This document shows positions 46,788 to 55,030 of a stretch of DNA of 64,000 bases, piece after piece. Position numbers and translations under genes: made by a program. Source of the stretch: Streptomyces sp. GESEQ-35 (GTDB taxonomy: Bacteria; Actinomycetota; Actinomycetes; Streptomycetales; Streptomycetaceae); contig NZ_JAFFSX010000034.1 of assembly GCF_017948485.1 (NCBI RefSeq), positions 62,001 to 126,000 on the forward strand, written 5' to 3'. Below the pieces are notes generated by a model. That model saw only the letters and a program-made list of their open reading frames with translations, was not told where the DNA came from and did no database searches. The number at the start of each line of letters is the position of its first letter. Positions within the stretch are counted from its first letter, which is position 1.

Positions 46788-46828
46788 GTGGCTGGTCGCG
46801 CAGTTCCCCGCGCCCCTTAGGGACGCTG
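46788..46828 (-). repeat. dispersed 3'-end repeat, copy B
   Basis: Same element as at 5931-5972, on the minus strand, beginning 13 nt after the disA stop. The hairpin stem is weaker here (GCGTCCC with GGGGCGC). Similarity to copy C extends beyond the core to about 46771. Confidence 0.85.
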
Positions 46829-46841
46829 CCGATCGCTGCGT

Positions 46842-47966
46842 CTAGACGTACCGCTCCAGGATCGAGCTCTCCGCCAGTCGCGACAGTCCCTCTCGCACGC
46901 TGCGTGCCCTCGCCTCGCCCACTCCGTCCACCGTCTGGAGGTCGTCCACGCTCGCGGCGAGCAGTTTCTGGAGGCCGCCGAAGTGTTCCACCAGGCGGTC
47001 GATGATGGCGCCGGGAAGGCGCGGCACCTTCGCGAGCAGGCGGAAGCCGCGCGGGGACACCGCCGAGTCGAGCGCTTCTGGTGATCCGGTGTAGCCCAAC
47101 GCCCTTGCCACCGTCACGAGTTCGAGGAGTTCGGCGTGGGTGAGGGCGTCCAGTTCGGAGAGGGCTTCCTCGACCGTACGGGAGCGTTTCGCGGTGGGCT
47201 CGGGGACGTAGTCCCGGACGACCAGCTCACGCTCGGGCTCCACGCCGGCGATCAGCTCGTCCAGCTGGAGGGCCAGGAGCCGCCCGTCGGTGCCCAGTTC
47301 GACCACATACTCGGCGATTTCGGTGGCGATGCGGCGCACCATCTCCAGTCGCTGCGCGACCGCGGAGACGTCCCGGACCGTCACCAGGTCCTCGATCTCC
47401 AGCGCTGACAACGTTCCCGCGACCTCGTCCAGGCGGAGCTTGTACCGCTCCAGGGTCGCCAGGGCCTGGTTCGCGCGGGACAGGATCGCCGCCGAGTCCT
47501 CCAGGACGCGGCGCTGCCCGTCGACGTAGAGCGCGATCAGCCGCATGGACTGGGAGACGGAGACGACGGGGAAGCCGACCTGCTTGCTGACCCGGTCCGC
47601 GGTGCGGTGCCGGGTGCCGGTCTCTTCCGTCGGGATCGTCGCGTCGGGCAAGAACTGCACGCCCGCCCGCAGGATCTTCGACAGGTCGGAGGTGAGCACG
47701 ATGCCGCCGTCGAGCTTGCACAGCTCGCGCAGCCGCGTGGCCGTGAACTCGACGTCCAGGACGAATCCACCCGTGCACATCGCCTCGACGGTCTTGTCGA
47801 AGCCGAGCACGATGAGACCGCCGGTGTTGCCGCGGAGCACGCGCTCCAGGCCGTCGCGCAGCGCCGTGCCGGGTGCCACGGCGCTCAGTGAGGCGCGCAT
47901 CAGGCCATCGGCACCGGAACTCCCGCCGGACTTTCCGGGAGCTGCCGCCCGGTCGTTGGCTGCCAC
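46842..47966 (-). CDS. disA: DNA-integrity scanning diadenylate cyclase DisA
   Basis: 374 aa. Makes c-di-AMP from two ATP and scans DNA for branches. DAC domain (residues 1-150) with GGFVLD-type region, LDGGIVLT (most DisA have DGA) and GTRHRTADRVS; a helical spine (150-290); and the C-terminal RuvA-like helix-hairpin-helix (KVPRLPGAIIDRLVEHFGGLQKLLAA and DGVGEARARSVREGL). GTG at 47966 follows the strong GGAGGAG. It lies 82 nt downstream of radA, the usual partner. Confidence 0.96.
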   Translation of the reverse strand: MAANDRAAAPGKSGGSSGADGLMRASLSAVAPGTALRDGLERVLRGNTGGLIVLGFDKTVEAMCTGGFVLDVEFTATRLRELCKLDGGIVLTSDLSKILRAGVQFLPDATIPTEETGTRHRTADRVSKQVGFPVVSVSQSMRLIALYVDGQRRVLEDSAAILSRANQALATLERYKLRLDEVAGTLSALEIEDLVTVRDVSAVAQRLEMVRRIATEIAEYVVELGTDGRLLALQLDELIAGVEPERELVVRDYVPEPTAKRSRTVEEALSELDALTHAELLELVTVARALGYTGSPEALDSAVSPRGFRLLAKVPRLPGAIIDRLVEHFGGLQKLLAASVDDLQTVDGVGEARARSVREGLSRLAESSILERYV

Positions 47967-48048
47967 TGCACTCCTCCGGTCGCAGGTACTTCTGGCGCTC
48001 CCGTTTCGCACACTCGGTTCGTACGCACGGGCGAGACCAGGGCAAAGT

Positions 48049-49458
48049 CTACCGGCGGTCCTCCTCGTCCCGTGGGGCCTCTCGGCGACGCGAGCGCGGA
48101 AGGACCCTGAGGGCGTCTCCTATGTCGGCCACTTCCAGCACCTTCATACCGGCAGGGATCTTGCCGGGATCGCCCGGCACGAGCGCGTGCGTGAAGCCCA
48201 GACGGTGGGCTTCGGAGAGCCTGCGCTGCACGCCCGTGACCCGTCTGACCTCGCCCGCGAGGCCCACTTCGCCGATCGCGACGAGGTTCTTGGGCAACGG
48301 GGTGTCGGTCGCGGCCGATGCCAGGGCGAGGGCGACGGCCAGATCCGCGGCGGGCTCGGAGAGCTTCACGCCGCCGACCGTCGCGGAGTAGATATCCCGT
48401 TTGCCCAACGCGCTGATTCTGCCCCGCTGCTCCAGGACGGCCAGCATCATCGAGACGCGGGAGGTCTCCAGGCCGGATGTCGTACGGCGGGGGGAGGGGA
48501 TCTGGGAGTCGACGGTCAGGGCCTGGACTTCGGCGACCAGGGGGCGGCGGCCCTCCAGCGTGACGGTCAGACAGGTGCCGGGCACCGGCTCGGCCCGGCG
48601 GGTCAGGAACAGGCCGCTCGGGTCGGCCAGGCCCGTGATGCCCTCGTCGTGCAGCTCGAAGCAGCCGACCTCGTCCGTGGTGCCGTAGCGGTTCTTGACG
48701 CCTCGTACGAGCCTGAGGCGCGCGTGCCGGTCGCCCTCGAAGCTCAGGACGACGTCCACGAGGTGTTCGAGGAGCCGGGGTCCCGCGATCGCGCCGTCCT
48801 TGGTGACATGGCCCACCAGGAGTGTGGACATCCCGCGCTCCTTGGACACACGGATCAGCGCCCCGGCCACCTCCCGCACCTGTGCCATGCCGCCGGGTGC
48901 GCCGTCGATCTCCGGGGAGGCCACCGTCTGCACGGAGTCGAGGATCAGCAGGGACGGCTTCACCGCGTCCAAGTGGCCGAGTACGGCGGCCAGATCGGTC
49001 TCGGCGGCGAGGTAGAGGTTGTCGTCGAGGGCCTTGATGCGGTCGGCGCGCAGCCGGACCTGGCTCGCCGACTCCTCGCCCGTCACATAAAGGGTGCGGT
49101 GCTCGTCGTTCGCCGCCTTGGCCGCGACGTCGAGAAGGAGTGTCGACTTGCCGACGCCGGGCTCGCCCGCGAGGAGGACCACGGCTCCGGGGACCAGGCC
49201 GCCGCCGAGCACCCGGTCCAGCTCGGGTACGCCGGTGGAGCGGGCGGTGGCCTGACGTCCGTCGACCTGGCCGATGGGCAGCGCGGAGGTGGTGACACGC
49301 CCCGGCGTCGTCGTACGGACCGCGGGCGCGCCGTACTCCTCGATCGTCCCCCACGCCTGGCACTCGGGGCACCGGCCGAGCCACTTCGCCGTCTGCCAGC
49401 CGCATTCCGTGCAGCGGTAGGACGGACGGTCCTTCGTGGATTTCGTACGGGCAGCCAT
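48049..49458 (-). CDS. radA: DNA repair protein RadA (Sms)
   Basis: 469 aa branch-migration ATPase. Zinc finger CTECGWQTAKWLGRCPEC at the N-terminus, RecA-like core with Walker A GEPGVGKST and Walker B LLILDSVQT, the diagnostic KNRYG motif (KNRFG in most), and a Lon-protease-like C-terminal domain (SEPAADLAVALALASA). The ATG at 49458 starts directly before the finger; the longer frame to 49557 lacks support. RadA binds and modulates DisA in other bacteria. Confidence 0.96.
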   Translation of the reverse strand: MAARTKSTKDRPSYRCTECGWQTAKWLGRCPECQAWGTIEEYGAPAVRTTTPGRVTTSALPIGQVDGRQATARSTGVPELDRVLGGGLVPGAVVLLAGEPGVGKSTLLLDVAAKAANDEHRTLYVTGEESASQVRLRADRIKALDDNLYLAAETDLAAVLGHLDAVKPSLLILDSVQTVASPEIDGAPGGMAQVREVAGALIRVSKERGMSTLLVGHVTKDGAIAGPRLLEHLVDVVLSFEGDRHARLRLVRGVKNRYGTTDEVGCFELHDEGITGLADPSGLFLTRRAEPVPGTCLTVTLEGRRPLVAEVQALTVDSQIPSPRRTTSGLETSRVSMMLAVLEQRGRISALGKRDIYSATVGGVKLSEPAADLAVALALASAATDTPLPKNLVAIGEVGLAGEVRRVTGVQRRLSEAHRLGFTHALVPGDPGKIPAGMKVLEVADIGDALRVLPRSRRREAPRDEEDRR

Positions 49459-49676
49459 GGACGGAACCGTAACGGGCCCCACTGACAACGCGGGCACTGC
49501 GCCGTCCACCCCTCGACCGCGACATCGGGCAACTCGCAATGAAACGGGCACGACCACCCCGAACCGGTCATGGAATCCGGCGCTCCTGTCCCCGATTGAG
49601 GGATCGTTTCACCCGTATGGATTAAAAGTGCTCAAGGGGCAGGAAGCCGCCAACGCCCGCCGCCTACGGTCCACGG

Positions 49677-51413
49677 GTGATGAGCAGCAGTTCGGAGACC
49701 TCGACCCGCACCACCGGCGCACACAGGTCGCACCGGGAGGCGCGAGACCGTGCTGCCGCGCGCACGCTGGCGCAGCGGCCGCCCGCGCGCTACGAGCCCT
49801 ACCTGGACGGCCTGTTCACCTACTGCCTGTCCGTGCTGTGCGACCACGACGCGGCGACCGCCGCCCTCGGGGACGTCCTCGCGCTGGCCGAGCGGCGTGG
49901 CCGGCACGGGCCGGACGCGGCCGGCGACCGCAGGGCCTGGCTGTACGCGCTGGCCCGCTGGGCGTGCCTGCGCAAGCTGGCCGAAGCCAAGCAGAAACGT
50001 CAGGCCACCCACGCGGCGGGCCGGCACACCACCGACCGGCGCCGCACCGCGGAGTCTCCCGCGCCGCCCGTCTCCGACGAGGTCCAGGAGCAGCGGCGGC
50101 GTGAACTCGCCCTGCTCGCCTGGCCGGAGGCCGCTGGCACCACCCCGGAACAGCGCGAGGCGCTCGAACTCGCCGTGCGCCACCATCTCGCCGCGCACGA
50201 GGTCGCCGCCGTCCTCGGCCTGGACCTGGCCACCGCCCGCGAACTGCTCGCCTCCGCCGCCTGCGAGGTGGAACGCACGCGTGCCGCCCTCGCCGTCGTG
50301 GAGACCGGCGGCTGCCCGGGCGTCGCCCGGCTCACCGGCGACAACCAGCTGGTGCTCAGCGCCGCCGTGCGCCGCGAGCTGGTGCGGCACGTCGACGACT
50401 GTCCGCGCTGCCGCCGTACCGCCGAGCGCGCGATCCCCGGCCGCTGGCCCGGCGCGAACGCCACCACCGCCGAACTGCCCGTCCTTCAGGCGCCCCGCGC
50501 GGCCCTGCACATCGCCATGGCGCACGGCCCGCGCGCACGGGCCGCCGCTCCCCGCTTCGACCGGCGCGGTTTCCCGATGGACCCCAAGGACCGTGCGGCC
50601 CGCAGGGACCGGCTACGCGCGCGTGCCCTCACGACAACCGTGGTCGCCACCGTCGTCGCCGCGCCCGTGCTCGCGCTGTGGGCCGCCTACCGGGGTACGC
50701 CGGTCGCCGAGGGTCAGGAGGGCAGCCCGGCCAGTGCGAGCGAGGCGTACGGCCCAGGCAGCCTGGACGGCGAGGCGGCGAGCGGGGGCTACGAGAACGC
50801 CGGGAACGCCGACATCAAGCCCGGCACCCGCTTCGGCCAGGGAAGCAGGCCCGACGTCTCGGTGGAGGTCATCAGCGTCACCGGCGCCGCCACCAAGGGC
50901 GCGGCACACCTCGCGGTGACGGCCGACAACAGCGGCGACACCACGCTCCTCACCCTCACCGCGACCGGCTCCGCGCCCGTCCACTGGTCCGCGACCACGG
51001 GCGCCTCCTGGCTCTATCCGAGCCAGTCCTCGGGAACGCTCGAACCCGGCGAGTCGTTGACGATCAAGGTGCACGTCGACCATCTGCGCGAGCCGTCCGG
51101 GTACTGGAGCGCGCGCATGGCGATCTCACCCGTCGGCGCCGTCGTCTCCATCGAGGGCTACGGCACCGCGCCCACCCCGTCCCACCCGGGACCCGGGCCA
51201 GTCACTCCCAGCGACCCGCCCCCGTCGACGTCCGATCCGAGCCCGCCCCCGACCGACCCGTCGCCCACCGAGCCCATGCCGAGCGACCCGCCCCCGTCCT
51301 CCGCCGACCCGAGCCCGACCCCCAGTGAGCCGTCGCCGTCCGACCCGGGGGATCCAGGGGACTCGTCGCCACCACCGAGCGACAGCGGCGACCCGAGCCC
51401 CACAACGTCCTGA
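49677..51413 (+). CDS. single-chain ECF-sigma-like / zinc-finger anti-sigma-like / membrane / BACON protein
   Basis: 578 aa. Parts in order: residues about 38-105 resemble ECF sigma region 2 (LFTYCLSVLCDHDAATAALGDVL, RAWLYALARWACLRKL); about 155-200 resemble region 4 (LELAVRHHLAAHEVAAVLGLDLATARELL); residues 238-245 are an anti-sigma zinc motif His-x3-Cys-x2-Cys (HVDDCPRC); 318-338 is one membrane span; about 355-475 is an external BACON beta domain (VTADNSGDTTLLTLTATGSAPVHWSATTGASWL region); 485-578 is a Pro/Ser/Asp tail. The sigma regions are degenerate at conserved acidic and aromatic positions. I know no experimental study. Overlapping GTG (49677) and ATG (49680) starts. Confidence 0.82.
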   Translation: MMSSSSETSTRTTGAHRSHREARDRAAARTLAQRPPARYEPYLDGLFTYCLSVLCDHDAATAALGDVLALAERRGRHGPDAAGDRRAWLYALARWACLRKLAEAKQKRQATHAAGRHTTDRRRTAESPAPPVSDEVQEQRRRELALLAWPEAAGTTPEQREALELAVRHHLAAHEVAAVLGLDLATARELLASAACEVERTRAALAVVETGGCPGVARLTGDNQLVLSAAVRRELVRHVDDCPRCRRTAERAIPGRWPGANATTAELPVLQAPRAALHIAMAHGPRARAAAPRFDRRGFPMDPKDRAARRDRLRARALTTTVVATVVAAPVLALWAAYRGTPVAEGQEGSPASASEAYGPGSLDGEAASGGYENAGNADIKPGTRFGQGSRPDVSVEVISVTGAATKGAAHLAVTADNSGDTTLLTLTATGSAPVHWSATTGASWLYPSQSSGTLEPGESLTIKVHVDHLREPSGYWSARMAISPVGAVVSIEGYGTAPTPSHPGPGPVTPSDPPPSTSDPSPPPTDPSPTEPMPSDPPPSSADPSPTPSEPSPSDPGDPGDSSPPPSDSGDPSPTTS

Positions 51414-51456
51414 AGATCAATCCACCAGCAGGTCAACCCGTGGGATCCGCGGCCGA

Positions 51457-52314
51457 TCAGTCCACCGGGTCCGCCGGATGCGGCGCCAGCAACGGCAGCT
51501 GCGAGGCCAGCCGTTCCTCGCACAGCTCGACCAGCCGGTCGTACCCCGCCTTGCCCATCAGCTCGGTCAGCTCCGGCCGGTACGACACGTACACCGGATC
51601 GCCCGCACCGTGCGCCGACGTCGCCGACGTGCACCACCAGTGCAGGTCATGGCCGCCAGGACCCCAGCCCCGGCGGTCGTACTCACCGATGGACACCTGG
51701 AGCACGCGCGTGTCGTCGGGCCGGTCGATCCACTCGTACGTCCGCCGGACCGGCAGCTGCCAGCACACGTCGGGCTTGGTCTCCAGCGGCTCCCGGCCCT
51801 CCTTCACGGCGAGGATGTGCAGCGAGCAGCCCGCGCCGCCCGCGAAACCGGGCCGGTTCTGGAAGATGCACGAGCCCTGGTACGGGCGGGTCTGCCGGTC
51901 GCCGTCGTCGTCGACCGAGACCCAGCCGGTCTGCGTCCCCACGTCGTGGTTCTGCCAGACATCCGGAGTGAGCCTCGCCACATGCCCGGCGACCCGTTTC
52001 TCGTCGTCCTCGTCGGAGAAGTGCGCGCCCAGTGTGCAGCACCCGTCGTCCGCGCGGCCCGCCTGGATGCCCTGGCAGCCGCTGCCGAAGATGCAGTTCC
52101 ACCGAGAGGTCAGCCATGTCAGATCGCAGCGGAAGACCTGTTCGTCGTCCGCCGGATCAGGAAATTCCACCCACGCGCGCGCGAAGTCGAGGCCCTGCTC
52201 ATCGCTCACCTGCGGGGCCGTCGGCGGCTTGGCCGTCTTCGCCTGCGAAGAACCCTTGCCGGATTTGGCCTTCTTGGCCGACTTCTCGTCCTTCGCCTTT
52301 TTCGTCTTTGGCAC
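51457..52314 (-). CDS. cysteine-rich conserved actinobacterial protein
   Basis: 285 aa. A Lys/Ala-rich disordered start (residues 1-35), then a globular part with ten or so cysteines: FRCDLTWL, WNCIFGSGCQG, DDGCCTLG, GSCIFQ, GCSLHI, DVCWQLP and WWCTS. The spacing suggests a metal or iron-sulfur site, as in the loosely related DUF3109/YkgJ-type proteins, but I cannot assign the family. Cytoplasmic (no signal peptide). GTG start at 52314; divergent from ppx with 83 nt between. Confidence 0.75.
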   Translation of the reverse strand: MPKTKKAKDEKSAKKAKSGKGSSQAKTAKPPTAPQVSDEQGLDFARAWVEFPDPADDEQVFRCDLTWLTSRWNCIFGSGCQGIQAGRADDGCCTLGAHFSDEDDEKRVAGHVARLTPDVWQNHDVGTQTGWVSVDDDGDRQTRPYQGSCIFQNRPGFAGGAGCSLHILAVKEGREPLETKPDVCWQLPVRRTYEWIDRPDDTRVLQVSIGEYDRRGWGPGGHDLHWWCTSATSAHGAGDPVYVSYRPELTELMGKAGYDRLVELCEERLASQLPLLAPHPADPVD

Positions 52315-52397
52315 GAGACCAGGGTAAGTCGCCCGGAACCGGTTCCGGGACCGCGCGGGTGACGGCCGAGGTCTTCGCTGGCAGTAGCGTTCTGTAC

Positions 52398-53414
52398 ATG
52401 AGACTCGGTGTCCTCGACGTGGGATCCAACACGGTGCATCTCCTGGTGGTGGATGCGCACCCGGGCGCGCGCCCCCTGCCCGCGCACTCGCACAAGGCGG
52501 AACTGCGCCTTGCCCAACTGCTCGACGACGACGGAGCGATCGGCCCCGACGGCGTCGACCGGCTGATCGGCGTCGTCCGCGAGGCGCTCCAGGCCGCCGA
52601 GGACAAAGGCGTCGAGGACCTGCTGCCGTTCGCGACCTCCGCCGTGCGCGAGGCCAGCAACGCCGATGACGTCCTCGCGCGCGTGCACGCCGAGACCGGC
52701 GTCGAGCTCCAGGTCCTCACCGGCGCCGAAGAGGCCCGTCTCACCTTCCTCGCCGTCCGCCGCTGGTTCGGCTGGTCGGCGGGGAAGCTGCTGGTCCTGG
52801 ACATCGGCGGCGGCTCCCTGGAGATCGCGTACGGCATCGACGAGGAGCCCGACGCCGCTGTCTCCCTGCCTCTCGGCGCGGGCCGCCTCACCGCCGGCTG
52901 GCTCCCCGGCGACCCGCCCGACCCGGAGGCGATAAGGACCCTGCGCCGCCATGTCCGGGCCCAGATCGCCCGCACCGTGGGCGAGTTCACCCGCTTCGGC
53001 CGCCCCGACCACGTGGTCGCCACCTCGAAGACCTTCAAGCAACTGGCCCGCATCGCCGGCGCCGCCCGCTCCACCGAGGGCCTCTACGTCCAGCGCGACC
53101 TCAAGCGCGAGTCCCTGGAGGCCTGGGTCCCCCAGCTGGCAGGCATGACGGCAGCCCAGCGAGCGGAACTCCCGGGAGTGTCGGAGGGCCGGTCCGGCCA
53201 GCTGCTGGCGGGTGCCATGGTGGCCGAGGGCGCGATGGACCTGTTCGGCGTCGAGACGCTGGAAATCTGCCCGTGGGCCCTGAGGGAGGGTGTGATCCTG
53301 CGGCGACTTGACCACATGGGTTCCGACAGCGCCCCGCCAGGGGCGCGGGGAACTGCGCGACCAGCCACGAACAACCTGCAGCCGCCCATGGTGGATCTGG
53401 ACCACCGCGAATAG
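52398..53414 (+). CDS. Ppx/GppA-family exopolyphosphatase/pppGpp phosphohydrolase
   Basis: 338 aa, the short actinobacterial form with only the two actin-like ATPase subdomains. Motifs: VLDVGSNTVHLLVVD (phosphate 1), ATSAVREASN, TGAEEARLTF, VLDIGGGSLEIAYG (phosphate 2) and SKTFKQLARIAG. It cuts polyphosphate or the gamma-phosphate of pppGpp by family; the short members such as M. tuberculosis Rv0496 and Rv1026 differ in preference. The last 28 codons or so are supplied by a copy of the dispersed 3'-end repeat (53327-53368), so the natural stop has been lost. Confidence 0.92.
   Translation: MRLGVLDVGSNTVHLLVVDAHPGARPLPAHSHKAELRLAQLLDDDGAIGPDGVDRLIGVVREALQAAEDKGVEDLLPFATSAVREASNADDVLARVHAETGVELQVLTGAEEARLTFLAVRRWFGWSAGKLLVLDIGGGSLEIAYGIDEEPDAAVSLPLGAGRLTAGWLPGDPPDPEAIRTLRRHVRAQIARTVGEFTRFGRPDHVVATSKTFKQLARIAGAARSTEGLYVQRDLKRESLEAWVPQLAGMTAAQRAELPGVSEGRSGQLLAGAMVAEGAMDLFGVETLEICPWALREGVILRRLDHMGSDSAPPGARGTARPATNNLQPPMVDLDHRE
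53327..53368 (+). repeat. dispersed 3'-end repeat, copy C, inside the ppx reading frame
   Basis: Same element and same orientation relative to the gene as copies A and B: hairpin GCGCCCC/GGGGCGC, then GGGGAACTGCGCGACCAGCC. Similarity to copy B continues to about 53386. Here it lies before the stop codon and is translated as SAPPGARGTARPA. Confidence 0.85.
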
Positions 53415-53457
53415 GCACCCGGCCCAACCGCCGGAAGGCACCCCGTACCCTGTCTCC

Positions 53458-54282
53458 GTGGCAAACCCAGTCGTACGGATCCCGGACGCGAAGGTCGCCC
53501 TCTCGACGGCCTCCGTCTACCCGGAGTCGACGGCGACGGCCTTCGAGATCGCCGCACGCCTCGGGTACGACGGCGTCGAGGTGATGGTGTGGACCGACCC
53601 GGTCAGCCAGGACATCGAGGCCCTGCGCCGGCTCTCGGACTACCACCGGATCCCGGTCCTGGCCGTCCACGCCCCCTGTCTGCTCATCACGCAGCGCGTG
53701 TGGTCCACCGACCCCTGGATCAAGCTCCAGCGCGCCCAGGCGGCGGCGGAGAAGCTGGACGCGAGCACGGTCGTCGTACACCCCCCGTTCCGCTGGCAGC
53801 GCCAGTACGCCCGCGACTTCGTCACCGGGATCTGGCGCATGGCCAATGAGACGGACGTGCGGTTCGCAGTGGAGAACATGTACCCCTGGCGCTACCGCGA
53901 CCGCGAGATGCTCGCGTACGCCCCCGACTGGGACGTCACCAAGGAGGACTACCGCCACTTCACGATCGACCTCAGCCATACGGCGACGGCCCGCACGGAC
54001 GCGATCCAGATGATCGACCGGATGGGAGACCGTCTCGGCCACGTCCACCTCGCGGACGGCAAGGGGTCGGCGAAGGACGAGCACCTGGTTCCCGGCCGCG
54101 GCACTCAACCCTGCGCCGAGCTGCTGGAACGGCTCGCGCTGACCGGCTTCGACGGCCACGTCGTCATCGAGGTCAACACCCGGCGCGCGATGTCCAGCGC
54201 CGAACGCGAGGCCGACCTCGCGGAGGCGCTCGCCTTCACGCGCCTCCACCTGGCGTCGGCGGTGCAGGTGCCCCGGCGATGA
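53458..54282 (+). CDS. sugar phosphate isomerase/epimerase (xylose-isomerase-like TIM barrel)
   Basis: 274 aa AP endonuclease 2-like TIM barrel. Seen: ALSTASVYPESTATAFEIAARLGYDGVEVMV, HAPCLL, VVHPPF, AVENMYPW, the metal residues in TIDLSHTA, LGHVHLADG and the end VIEVNT. The family isomerises sugars or sugar derivatives with a divalent metal; substrate unknown. GTG at 53458 is chosen since the frame upstream runs through ppx and its repeat. The following TetR gene overlaps by 4 nt (ATGA). Confidence 0.85.
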   Translation: MANPVVRIPDAKVALSTASVYPESTATAFEIAARLGYDGVEVMVWTDPVSQDIEALRRLSDYHRIPVLAVHAPCLLITQRVWSTDPWIKLQRAQAAAEKLDASTVVVHPPFRWQRQYARDFVTGIWRMANETDVRFAVENMYPWRYRDREMLAYAPDWDVTKEDYRHFTIDLSHTATARTDAIQMIDRMGDRLGHVHLADGKGSAKDEHLVPGRGTQPCAELLERLALTGFDGHVVIEVNTRRAMSSAEREADLAEALAFTRLHLASAVQVPRR

Positions 54283-54893
54283 CCGACGCGACCGCCCGGA
54301 AGCGCGGCAGACCCCGTCGTACGGAATCCGCCGACACCCGCGACCTGATCCTGAACGCGGCCCGCGAGGAGTTCTCCGAGCGGGGGTACGAGAAGACGTC
54401 GGTCCGCGCCATCGCCAAGGCGGCCGGCGTGGACTCCGCGCTGGTCCACCACTACTTCGGCACCAAGGAGCAGGTCTTCGCGGCGGCCGTCGAGGTCGCC
54501 TTCGCGCCCGCCCTGAAGATCCGGGACGCGGTCCTCGAAGGCCCTCTCGACGACGTCGGCGAGCGCATGACCCGCATGATCTTCGGGCTCTGGGAGAACC
54601 CGGTCACCCGGACCCCGCTGCTCGCGATCATCCGGTCGGCGGTGAACAACGACACCGCGGCAGCCGTCTTCCGCCGGCTCATCTCCACGCAGCTGCTGCG
54701 CCGTATCGCCGGGGAGATCGACGCCCCGGACGCGGAGCTGCGCGCCGAGCTCGCGGCCGCGCAGCTGGTGGGGATCGCCATGCTCCGGTACGTGATCAAG
54801 GTGGAGCCGATCGCTTCGGCGGACCCGGAGGAGATCATCGCGCGGGTGGCGCCGGTGGTGCAGGGACACCTCACGCACTCCGTGAATCCCTGA
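54279..54893 (+). CDS. TetR-family transcriptional regulator
   Basis: 204 aa. Basic start (ARKRGRPRRTES), helix-turn-helix LILNAAREEFSERGYEKTSVRAIAKAAGVDSALVHHYFGTKEQVF, then a C-terminal helical domain of the TetR_C_7-like kind with RMIFGLWENPVTRTPLLAIIRSA. Translationally coupled to the sugar isomerase gene. Target and ligand unknown. Confidence 0.92.
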   Translation: MTDATARKRGRPRRTESADTRDLILNAAREEFSERGYEKTSVRAIAKAAGVDSALVHHYFGTKEQVFAAAVEVAFAPALKIRDAVLEGPLDDVGERMTRMIFGLWENPVTRTPLLAIIRSAVNNDTAAAVFRRLISTQLLRRIAGEIDAPDAELRAELAAAQLVGIAMLRYVIKVEPIASADPEEIIARVAPVVQGHLTHSVNP

Positions 54894-55030
54894 GTCCACT
54901 ACCCGCTGTCCCTGAGACGCGCATCCCGCATTCCGGACACGGGGTCCGGCTGTCAGTGCCCCGGCGTACGCTCGAAGCAGTCAAAACTCTCGGCAGAACT
55001 CTCCAGAACTCTTCGAAGGAGCGAGCGACG

